Of a stretch of DNA of 64,000 nucleotides, positions 35,741 through 43,219 are shown one piece after another (the stretch's first letter is position 1; the number at the start of each line of letters is the position of its first letter). The notes under the pieces were generated by a model that saw only the letters and a program-made list of their open reading frames with translations, was not told where the DNA came from and made no database searches. The stretch comes from CAVWDI01 sp963753725 (GTDB taxonomy: Bacteria > Chloroflexota > Anaerolineae > Anaerolineales > UBA4823): positions 1 to 64,000 of the forward strand of contig CAVWDI010000006.1 in NCBI GenBank assembly GCA_963753725.1, given 5' to 3'. A program made the position numbers and the translations under genes.

Positions 35741-36265
35741 ATGCTTGTAAATTCAATTGTCTTGACAACCGGATTACTCATTTTTATCGCTAGGGTTATC
35801 GATGTATCTCTGGGAACCATGCGTACCATCAGCACAATTCAAGGGAAGACCCAGCTTGCATTCTTGCTTGGATTATCCGAGATCAGTATATGGGTATTCG
35901 TCATCTCTGCGGTATTGAATAATATCTCTGAGAACCCCGTTATTGGATTATTTTATGCACTCGGGTTTGCGACTGGTAATGTAGTCGGCATAATTTTAGA
36001 AAGGAAAATTGCTTTTGGTCATGTGAACTTGAGAATAATAACCACACAAAATGGCAGGATTTTAGCTTCAAAAGTCAGGAAACTTGGGTATTCAGTCACC
36101 AGTTTTCGGGGTGAAGGTCGCTCAGGTCCTGTTACTGAACTATATATTCTGTGTCGACGGCGCGACCTTAATCATATTTTACGCTTGGCTCGTGATGTTG
36201 AACCCGATATATTTTTCGTAACTGAACCGATTGGCCTTATGAGGAAAGTTGGTAGTCACCCATAA
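35741..36265 (+). CDS. DUF2179-type membrane protein
   Basis: The 174 residues have three N-terminal membrane helices (~5-25, ~38-60, ~68-88; RVIDVSLGTMRTISTIQGKT is the family-typical loop) and a C-terminal soluble domain (LRIITTQNGRILASKVRKLG, VTSFRGEGRSGPVTELYILC, FFVTEPIGLMR) like DUF5698/DUF2179 proteins. The role of this family is poorly defined. It lies between LysW-like genes 4 and 5. Confidence 0.8.
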   Translation: MLVNSIVLTTGLLIFIARVIDVSLGTMRTISTIQGKTQLAFLLGLSEISIWVFVISAVLNNISENPVIGLFYALGFATGNVVGIILERKIAFGHVNLRIITTQNGRILASKVRKLGYSVTSFRGEGRSGPVTELYILCRRRDLNHILRLARDVEPDIFFVTEPIGLMRKVGSHP

Positions 36266-36408
36266 ATTTATTACCTGGGTTGGGAGCTTTATACTGCCCA
36301 CCCGGATTTGTAAGTTAGCGATGTGATTAAAGTGCACGATCCTGTTGCCAAAGATAAAAAACCTTTGTGTGGCAGGGATCATTCAAATTTCTGTCAGGAG
36401 TAATAAAA

Positions 36409-36660
36409 ATGAAAGCAATCAAGAGGATTGAATGTCCAACTTGTGGAGAGACATTTCAATTGGATAAACGGTTATCAAAGGGTTCACAATTTTTATGCCC
36501 TTATTGTGAGGAATTACTCGAAGTAATTAGATTAAAACCCATTACGCTGGGCTGTGTATATTCTACCGATTTCGCCAAATTCGAAGAATTAGAGAAAGCC
36601 GCAAACGTTTGGCAAAAACGGATCTCACCATTAAATAATGTTCATGGGAACAATCAATAA
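36409..36660 (+). CDS. LysW-like zinc-ribbon protein 5
   Basis: ATG 36409 with CAGGAG. C9/C12 and C30/C33 CxxC pairs, then LLEVIRLKPITLGCVYSTDF. The 83 residues end in a longer, partly basic tail (KAANVWQKRISPLNN...). Its end overlaps the start of a broken CBS gene, the same gene order as at 38524-39233. Confidence 0.7.
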   Translation: MKAIKRIECPTCGETFQLDKRLSKGSQFLCPYCEELLEVIRLKPITLGCVYSTDFAKFEELEKAANVWQKRISPLNNVHGNNQ

Positions 36661-37129
36661 GATCTTAATTAAAGACATCTACTAAATTGATATCGAACCG
36701 TCGTTTGTTATTTCGCAAGATGCAGAATTCACCAGGGTTATCCACTTAAACGCCGCTTCATCTGAAATTCCGGGGGTTCTGGTAACGGAGGATGAAGAAC
36801 AATTATCTGCTGTTTTATTTAGGTCTGATCTGCTTGATTGGGCAAGAGTGCAAGTACGGGATTCCTTTGAGGGTAACGGACAAAGTTCAGATACAATAAT
36901 GCATTTCAGAAATAAATTCCTTTTGACAACGGTCAGTGAAATTATGGGTCCCATCACTGAAATGGGGGCAGATAGATTGGAAAGCTCGCTAAAAGATGCC
37001 ATGTGGAAAATGGTTGCACTGGATTTAGTTGGTCTACCGGTTGTCGATAATGCCAATCAAATCATCGGTTTTATCTAACTATCGGATATTTTAGCCAATT
37101 CATTAGAGGACAGAAATTTTTCTCAATAA
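36644..37129 (+). pseudogene. CBS-pair protein, two in-frame stops
   Basis: Same layout as the intact paralogue at 38748-39233: start MGTINKILIKDIY, TAA, then IDIEPSFVISQDAEFTRVIH, FRSDLLDWARVQVRDSFEGN, TTVSEIMGPITEMGADRLES, LPVVDNANQIIGFI, TAA, LSDILANSLEDRNFSQ. Two nonsense changes (the first at the position of Gln, the second at the position of Lys in the paralogue) disable it. Confidence 0.75.
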
Positions 37130-37195
37130 ACCGTTGGTTGTATTTATTTTTAGGTTAATTATTTTTTGACATTAATTAATTTCTGGGGATTAAAT

Positions 37196-38422
37196 TGGTT
37201 GATTGGAAATAGGGCACGATCACTTTAGACGAGTTTTTTGCACCCCGCCGGCTAAAAACCGTAGAAAACGCGCTGTTTGAGGTGGATGAGATGAACAGAG
37301 CTTTAACTTATGATCCTCGCTGGGAGTATGGGTTAAATAACCATACTCCTTTTTGGGCAAGTCTGGATACTGTAGATTACATAGCTGGATTATTGGAAGA
37401 TACAGGTTGCCGCACTTTACTTGTCAGAGCCGACGATAAACTCGAGTTCAATCTTAGAGAAATCATGAAGGCACACCCTGGGTCGTTGGTTTTTTGGATA
37501 AATGAATTCATGCCATCTAATTCGGGTGCGGATGTGTTCACTGTCCGGGATGTCGAAAAGGTTGGGATGATGTTTACTGGACCGTGCCTTAGGACTCTGG
37601 AAATTGGGCTCAATAAAGAATCCACGAAAAATGTTTTCAGGAGACTTGGTTTAAAAACCCCTGATTTTATTGTGGTGGACCCTGGGGATGGTTTGTCCAT
37701 TTACCAATGTTTAAAATGGAACAGCAATGTCATAATAAAACCCTTGCTTCAAGGTCACAGCATGGGTATAGATGGAAATTCCGTTATTTACAGTGGATAT
37801 CCAATCAAAATAAAGCAAAAAGTAGAAGCGATCCATCGCCAGTTTAATGAGCCTGCTATTGTTGAAAGATACATTGGAGGTGATGATGCAAGGGAATATA
37901 CTTTACCGGTTCTGATTTCCCATGATGGAAAATTATTGGATTTACCGATAATTGGTATTGATTTTTCTAAAATTCCTCCTGTAAATGGAAACTTGAGATA
38001 CCTGAACTCAAGGATTTAAACAGGAAAAACGTACAACATGTAAGAACATCATTGAGAAGGATTATCTTCAAATACCCGCGGAATTGCCTGAAGATATCAC
38101 AAAAGAGTTAACCTCTGATGTCGCAAACATCTTAAAAACAATGGGATGCAGAGATATAGCTCGCGTCGATATAAGAGCTGATGGCAACAATTGGCAATAC
38201 ATCGAAGTTAACGCCAACCCGGGCAAGAATAAGTTCAGTTATTTTATGATGTCCGCATATTCCCTAGGGCTGGATTATGACAATATTATCGCCTGGATCC
38301 CATACCAGGCTATGATTAGATATGGTCTTACGCCTCCTCTGGGATTGGAGCTGCTCGTGCAGCCTGTCTCAGCGTTGTTCGACGATGGCAGGTTATCCGA
38401 GAAAAATTACAGAAATTTATAG
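37196..38422 (+). pseudogene. Second ATP-grasp ligase, broken by a stop and a frameshift
   Basis: The coding signal starts near TTG 37196 (LVDWK, TAG at 37210, then GTITLDEFFAPRRLKTVENA) and is open from ATG 37291. Motifs: FTGPCLRTLEIGLNKESTKNVF, nucleotide-binding Lys in VIIKPLLQGHSMGID, VERYIGGDDAREYTLPVL. Near 38010 the frame shifts and continues FKQEKRTTCKNIIEKDYLQI, then VDIRADGNNWQYIEVNANPG with metal ligands, ending at 38422. It resembles the ligase at 32670-33875 only distantly. The larger first ORF lacks the metal site, so the gene is probably dead. Confidence 0.75.
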
Positions 38423-38523
38423 CCGGTCGGTTAGAAAATTTTGAGTGTATCCGATTCATAAATTCAAATATTTTTATATTGGATGTCACAATAACAAATC
38501 TCTAAGTTTTAGGAGATGATGGG

Positions 38524-38727
38524 ATGAAATCAATTAAGAGAGTAGTTTGCCCCACTTGTTACAAATCATTTCATTTAATCAATGGTCACCAGGTAGGGGA
38601 CCACATCCAATGTCCTCATTGTGAGGACTTACTTAAAATTATCAAATTAAAACCACTTCTTGTGGACTATATATATTCAATCGATTTTGCAGTATCTGAA
38701 GAAGCCGATTTGTTATTATTTGATTAA
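38524..38727 (+). CDS. LysW-like zinc-ribbon protein 6
   Basis: ATG 38524 after AGGAGATGATGGG. VVCPTCYKSFHLINGHQVGD, IQCPHCEDLLKIIKLKPLLV and an acidic end (VSEEADLLLFD). It is 20 bp before the intact CBS gene, with which it is co-transcribed. Asp rather than Glu is the final residue. Confidence 0.7.
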   Translation: MKSIKRVVCPTCYKSFHLINGHQVGDHIQCPHCEDLLKIIKLKPLLVDYIYSIDFAVSEEADLLLFD

Positions 38728-38747
38728 GGGAAATGAGGGAATAAAAG

Positions 38748-39233
38748 ATGCGTAACCTGAATACTATACTGATTAAAGACTTCTACCAGATAGATGTAGA
38801 TCCTCCAATTGTTATTTCGCAAGATGATGAATTCGCCGAGGTTATACATTTATTTTCGTCTTCATCTGAATTACGCGGGGTTTTTGTTGCGGATCATAAA
38901 GACCAATTTGTTGGTGTGATAACAAGATCTGATTTGCTTGATTGGACCAGGGTGCAAGTAGGCGACTTCTTTGATGAGGGCGGACAAACTTCTGATAAAA
39001 CAATTCGCCTCAGCAATCTTATCCATGCTACAACTGTCGGTGAGATTATGAATCCCAATACTGTGATGGCTTCAGTCAGGTTGGAAAACACAGCAAAAGA
39101 CGCCATGATGAATATGGTCACACATTATATTGTCGTAATACCAGTTATCGATGATGAAAATAAAATCATTGGGGATATTAAACTTTCGGAGTTGCTAGAA
39201 GCATCTTTAATGGACCAAAATTCATCTCAATAA
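38748..39233 (+). CDS. CBS-pair protein
   Basis: The 161 residues hold two CBS motifs: DPPIVISQDDEFAEVIHLFS...GVFVADHKDQFVGVITRSDLL (first) and TVGEIMNPNTVMASVRLENT...VVIPVIDDENKIIGDIKLSELL (second). CBS pairs bind adenosyl ligands such as ATP, AMP or SAM and regulate partner proteins. It directly follows a LysW-like gene and has a broken paralogue at 36644-37129 in the same position relative to another LysW-like gene. Confidence 0.85.
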   Translation: MRNLNTILIKDFYQIDVDPPIVISQDDEFAEVIHLFSSSSELRGVFVADHKDQFVGVITRSDLLDWTRVQVGDFFDEGGQTSDKTIRLSNLIHATTVGEIMNPNTVMASVRLENTAKDAMMNMVTHYIVVIPVIDDENKIIGDIKLSELLEASLMDQNSSQ

Positions 39234-39367
39234 AAAATTTTTGATATTTGATTTCAGTATGTTTTATTTAAAAAAATGTCTGTAAGAAGGTTTAATCTTG
39301 AAGAAATCTAACGAACAAGGGTTAACCCAATTCTCAAAACTGAATTTGTCACTTCCCATTATTTAAG

Positions 39368-39550
39368 ACCATCGCTTTATCTGCCACGGCCGCATTTTTA
39401 AGCCTGGCAGGGCATTCGGCTAACATAATCATGATGGGTCCCGGCGGATACCGCTTTTTCGATTACAGCAGAGTAGGTTTCCCTCTCACAATAGCCCTCT
39501 TTATCGTTTCAATGATCTTTCTGCCTATCATCTGGCCGTTTTATCCTTGA
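39368..39550 (+). pseudogene. C-terminal remnant of an SLC13/DASS-type anion transporter
   Basis: The frame TIALSATAAFLSLAGHSANI, IMMGPGGYRFFDYSRVGFPL, TIALFIVSMIFLPIIWPFYP ends in TGA at 39548-39550. GHSANIIMMGPGGYRFFDYSRVG is the typical C-terminal region of SLC13-type (SAC1-like) transporters. The upstream ~400 residues are gone. Confidence 0.65.
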
Positions 39551-39608
39551 AGACATATATCAACTATCCAAGATTTTACTTATCCAAATCTGATACAGGA
39601 GTGAAACC

Positions 39609-40475
39609 ATGAAATCAAGTGTTGTCTTTCCATATAATGAAATCGGAAATGATACATATATGCTTACAGATTTTATCCAGTCAGTAGAGGAAATGGGGTA
39701 CGATTGCCTCAATATTCCAGTTTTGGATTTGGGGGCGGCTTCCAACCCGTTTGGTAGTATTTTGGAAGGTTTTTCCATCCAACCTCCCCGTCAGGAAATA
39801 TTTAAGCTAATAGATTTTTTGGCTGATCTGCCGACATCGCTTGAGATAGCCGCAGGGATTCTAAATCTTCCTCAGCATCCAACTGTTTTGGTAGCGGAGC
39901 AGACTGCCGAAATTGATGTAATGTTGAACGGTCGCCTGAGAATTGGGGCAGGATTTGCTGAAACTGATCCCGAAATTCAAACACAAGGGTACGATTTTAT
40001 TTATCGTGGAAACCAGATGGAGGAGCAGATTTCACTTCTCCGCGAGTTGTGGGTAAACCCTCTCGTCACCTATCATGGTAAATATCACGCCGTTGATGAG
40101 ATAGGTATTGGTCCAATGCCCGTTCAGCGTCCCATCCCAATTTGGCTGGTCGGTGATGCTGAAGATGATATCCGTCGAGTGGCAAATCTGGGTGATGGAT
40201 GGTTATTCAGGCGACCTTTTCCTGATAAGTCAAAATCTCAATTTGAAATACTACACAATTGTCTTGAAGATGCAGGGCGTAGCCTGGATGGATTTGGCAT
40301 CGATGTTCGTGTAAATCTTTCAAATCACCATTGCAGGTCCTGGCCTGAATTAGTTGAAGGCTGGCAGTCACTTGGAGTCACTTATATTGGAGTGAATACA
40401 ATTGGTTCAGAATATAAATCAATGAATGAAAGGATCGATGCGATCCGGATGTTTAAAGATGAAACTGGTTTGTAA
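39609..40475 (+). CDS. Luciferase-like (LLM class) flavin-dependent oxidoreductase
   Basis: The 288 residues show the LLM TIM-barrel pattern: FIQSVEEMGYDCLNIP, FKLIDFLADLPTSLEIAAGI then LPQHPTVLVAEQTAEIDVML, GRLRIGAGFAETDPEIQTQG, YRGNQMEEQISLLRELW, PIPIWLVGDAEDDIRRVANL and GDGWLFRRP. Such enzymes use reduced flavin (often F420 or FMN). AGGAG before ATG 39609. It closes the LysW-like/ATP-grasp island and could be a tailoring enzyme (inference). Confidence 0.85.
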   Translation: MKSSVVFPYNEIGNDTYMLTDFIQSVEEMGYDCLNIPVLDLGAASNPFGSILEGFSIQPPRQEIFKLIDFLADLPTSLEIAAGILNLPQHPTVLVAEQTAEIDVMLNGRLRIGAGFAETDPEIQTQGYDFIYRGNQMEEQISLLRELWVNPLVTYHGKYHAVDEIGIGPMPVQRPIPIWLVGDAEDDIRRVANLGDGWLFRRPFPDKSKSQFEILHNCLEDAGRSLDGFGIDVRVNLSNHHCRSWPELVEGWQSLGVTYIGVNTIGSEYKSMNERIDAIRMFKDETGL

Positions 40476-40584
40476 ATATGTATAATGTGATGGTACGTAT
40501 TCGCTGGTTGTCGAATTTGATAATCGGATTATTTGCTTGTAGCAAAATTTTTCCTCGAAAATGTTGTGATCTCGGGAGGTAATC

Positions 40585-41742
40585 ATGACCAGGGTCATTT
40601 TTTTCGGAATACTACTGCTTTGTTTGTTTGCCTGCACTCCTTCTGAAGCGACACTTCCACAATCTGAGCCGTCGCAGTCGCAGAAAGAAGCAGCACTGCC
40701 TGAGGTTGCAGGGACAACAATTCACACCCCATCGACTATACCTCAACAAACGGCAACATCTGCACTGCCATCGCCCATTCCAACTGAAACACCGGGAGAT
40801 AACCAGGAACCAGTTTTTTTTCCACTGTCAGAGCTTGGTCAACTAGTTTCGGGCAGGCGCAGCTATACGTTCCTGGATCCAGCACGCCAGGATCGTCGGG
40901 TAGAAGTTTTTGTGTGGTACCCGGCCGTTCAATCAGAAGGACAAGCAGGGGATGTTGTTCAGGACGCACCTCCGGATCGCACCGGCGCTCCTTATCCGGT
41001 CATTCTCTCTTCAGCAAAAGTGGCTGGGTTATTTGGACCGCACCTGGTTTCATATGGTTTTGTCGTCGTGGGTGTTAGGTTTCTTGATACTTACGAACCG
41101 TGGGATTTTAACTTGGTCGACCAGCCGCTTGACATCTTATTTGCTCTGGAGCAGGTTGCCGCCGCCCCTCTTGAACGTCTAGATGGAATGCTCGACGCAG
41201 ATCGTTCCGGTGTTATGGGATATTCATTCGATGGCTACAACTCCCTTGCTCTTAGTGGCGCGCGCATTGCCCCCAATTTTTATAAGCAGCAGTGTAATAA
41301 TGTCCATACGAAGGATCCTCCTCTCTCTGAATGGAGGAGTTGGTATTTCTGCGACTTGGCTGCCAGGTGGGACGAATTCGAAGACCATGCCGGCAGTCAG
41401 CTCACAGTAAGTGATGATGGTCTATGGAAACCGATGACCGATCAGCGCATTCTCGCCGTCATGCCAATGGCGCCCGAGGGAGCCTGGATATTCGGTGAGC
41501 GTGGTTTGGCAGAGGTAGATAGACCCACTCTCATAATTGCGGCTACCGAAGATAAAGGTGACCATTTTTGCCCCTATGATTTAGAGGCCGTATATATTTT
41601 TGAGCATTTAGGCACTCCGCAAGCTGGTTTGATCTCCTTTATAGGTCAGGGACATATGATGATTATGCAGTCGGAGCCTTTGGCGCGGCATGAAACACTT
41701 TGCAGCCGCCTTTTTCGGTTACCATCTCCAGGGGAGAAATGA
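40585..41742 (+). CDS. Lipoprotein alpha/beta hydrolase (PAF-acetylhydrolase/dienelactone-hydrolase-like)
   Basis: A lipoprotein signal ends LLLCLFAC with lipid-modified C17. A Ser/Thr/Pro-rich linker (~20-70) leads to the hydrolase domain: VEVFVWYPAVQ, PYPVILSSAKVAGLFGPHLV, the nucleophile in GVMGYSFDGYNSLAL, an acidic residue near TLIIAATEDKGDHFCP and His in FIGQGHMMI. The elbow reads G-Y-S-F-D where G-x-S-x-G is expected. AGGTAATC-spaced ribosome site before ATG 40585. Substrate unknown. Confidence 0.8.
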   Translation: MTRVIFFGILLLCLFACTPSEATLPQSEPSQSQKEAALPEVAGTTIHTPSTIPQQTATSALPSPIPTETPGDNQEPVFFPLSELGQLVSGRRSYTFLDPARQDRRVEVFVWYPAVQSEGQAGDVVQDAPPDRTGAPYPVILSSAKVAGLFGPHLVSYGFVVVGVRFLDTYEPWDFNLVDQPLDILFALEQVAAAPLERLDGMLDADRSGVMGYSFDGYNSLALSGARIAPNFYKQQCNNVHTKDPPLSEWRSWYFCDLAARWDEFEDHAGSQLTVSDDGLWKPMTDQRILAVMPMAPEGAWIFGERGLAEVDRPTLIIAATEDKGDHFCPYDLEAVYIFEHLGTPQAGLISFIGQGHMMIMQSEPLARHETLCSRLFRLPSPGEK

Positions 41743-42129
41743 ATACGCCAATTATTTTTCAGAAGAATTTATCAACCAGTTTGATGATTTAGCCTGGGGG
41801 GTATATCCCGTATCCGAGTGATTAAATCTATTATCTGGCCTTTTTACCCATAAAACTTTGATTATCAACAATCCGTTTCCGGACTATTCTTCGAAGATTT
41901 GTGGATTGCGGATTTATGGTTTTTTGGATGGCTCGGCTGTTTTTTAAATTATTCGAATATTATATTATGACCCACGAGTAAACTGGAGGGAACCATAAGT
42001 AAGTTCTTGCCGGTCATAAAATTGGGTTTCATTTACGGGTTAGGGAAGCGTACACATCGCGCCGCGAGGTGGATTTTAATGGAGCGTATCCTTCAGCGGG
42101 AAGCACCCCTTTGTGTATATAGCATTGGG
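41743..42129. other. Intergenic, 387 bp, no gene seen
   Basis: AT-rich. A short frame at 42007-42129 reads into the next recombinase tail but has no coding character of its own. Confidence 0.4.
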
Positions 42130-42247
42130 GCTATCTCCTTCTTCCTTGATCATTCCAACCTCTCAATCACCCAGATTTGTCTCCAAAAAAGTGATTAGCC
42201 CGGATGCTTCCTGGTTAAAGGTTGAATCACTATTGGGGATTACTTGA
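42130..42247 (+). pseudogene. Recombinase 3' tail, frameshifted copy
   Basis: Encodes ISFFLDHSNLSITQICLQKS (catalytic Tyr changed to Cys), then with a frameshift DASWLKVESLLG-like sequence and ITGGDYL-type end before TGA. It marks the left side of the second small-secreted-protein cassette, as the copy at 26491-26632 does for the first. Confidence 0.7.
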
Positions 42248-42377
42248 TTTTCAGATTTTGTTAGGGGACAGCTTACGGAATTTGAATACAATTTTTGAAT
42301 GTAGCTTTGCTTGAGAGAAAAAAAATTGACCAGAAAATGGGTGTTAATTGTAGTAGTACCATTGAGGTACTTAAATT

Positions 42378-42514
42378 AGAAGAGGCTGTCTTGAGGAACT
42401 GCCATCCTGAACCGAGCGAAATATCTCTCCGTGGCGTCGGCGAGATATTTCGCTTAAGGCCAAAGGAGTGCTGCGTGTCGTTCAGGCTGACAGTCTCTTG
42501 GGACAGCCCCTTCT
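42378..42514 (-). terminator. Terminator arms split by a ~105-bp REP-like insert
   Basis: AGAAGAGGCTGTC (42378-42390) and GACAGCCCCTTCT (42502-42514) are the arms of the terminator seen intact at 26861-26897. Between them lies an element with its own perfect 12-bp inverted repeat (GCGAAATATCTC / GAGATATTTCGC, about 42417-42454) and CATCCTGAAC/GTTCAGGCTG outer ends. Confidence 0.65.
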
Positions 42515-42538
42515 AAATAGCTTTTAGTTTTTCGGTTA

Positions 42539-42793
42539 TTACGACTTACTCGATCCCCTTAATGAAAGGGTTGAACCGTCAAATCGTGCAATTTCATTAG
42601 TTCCTGAAAAAACAACTGGTCCACCGGATCCACCAGACACATTGCCAACCTCAACACTGGAGGTTGTCGATCCACCGGCTTCTTCGTTTTTATCTGAGCG
42701 ATAATTTCCATCATCAGGGGCAGCAAAAGCTGCACCAACGGAAAGTACTAACATCACAGATACGATCAATGCTACCAAAATTAAGTTTTTCAT
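42539..42793 (-). CDS. Small secreted protein, cassette copy B
   Basis: The 84-residue precursor starts MKNLILVALIVSVMLVLSVG with cleavage likely after FAA. The mature peptide has DDGNYRSDKNEEAGGSTTSS, GGSGGPVVFSGTNEIARFDG and STLSLRGSSKS. It is about 65-70% identical by eye to the copy at 26926-27174. Conserved: signal peptide, DDG-Y, DKNEEA, GGSGGP and EIARFD-x-STLSLRG. AAAGGAG lies six bases before the ATG. Function unknown. Confidence 0.7.
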   Translation of the reverse strand: MKNLILVALIVSVMLVLSVGAAFAAPDDGNYRSDKNEEAGGSTTSSVEVGNVSGGSGGPVVFSGTNEIARFDGSTLSLRGSSKS

Positions 42794-42826
42794 TGTTTAG
42801 CTCCTTTGGCTATATAAGATAGTATA

Positions 42827-42854
42827 ATAATACCATCTTTATCCAATTTGTCAA
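42827..42854 (-). promoter_or_regulatory. Sigma-70-type promoter of small secreted protein B
   Basis: On the minus strand TTGACA (42854-42849), a 16-bp spacer and TATTAT (42832-42827), as in the first cassette. Confidence 0.7.
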
Positions 42855-42905
42855 TATATAAAATGCTTTCTAATATAAATATAATAAATATTATTTTAAT
42901 ACCTC

Positions 42906-43010
42906 CGCCAAACTGCCGCACTCCCCAGAAAAGAAGCCGGCGACGACCTTCAAGACATCACATCCTTCCCCGATTATTGCACCCGCTGCATCACCCGTAT
43001 CGATGTGCAC
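42906..43010 (+). pseudogene. Recombinase 3' tail, decayed copy
   Basis: Encodes QTAALPRKEAGDDLQDITSF, then PDYCTRCITRID-like sequence in which the GHSNLSITQIY box is heavily changed. It marks the right side of the second cassette. Confidence 0.65.
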
Positions 43011-43219
43011 ACCAGGAAGCTGCCAGGAATTATCCTGGCATGATAGAGAAAATATTATCCGTATTAATAATAAAAATATCTATTTGTTTAGAAAACTATC
43101 CGCGGATTTTTTCCAAATTGTAAATACAATCTTTGAAAGGATAATGGATTTTATGGAAAGGGTGGGTATTGTCGCAGTTTTTTCCAAAAGTTGCCGGGCA
43201 TTTGTGGGTTTACGGAGGT

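Noticed and set aside
42295..42516. 73-residue ORF in the second cassette
   Set aside because: It runs through the palindromic insert and terminator arms; coding is not credible.
4989..43010. CRISPR-like interpretation of the repeated recombinase tails
   Set aside because: The repeats are long, coding, unevenly spaced and separated by kilobases with genes; this is not a CRISPR array.
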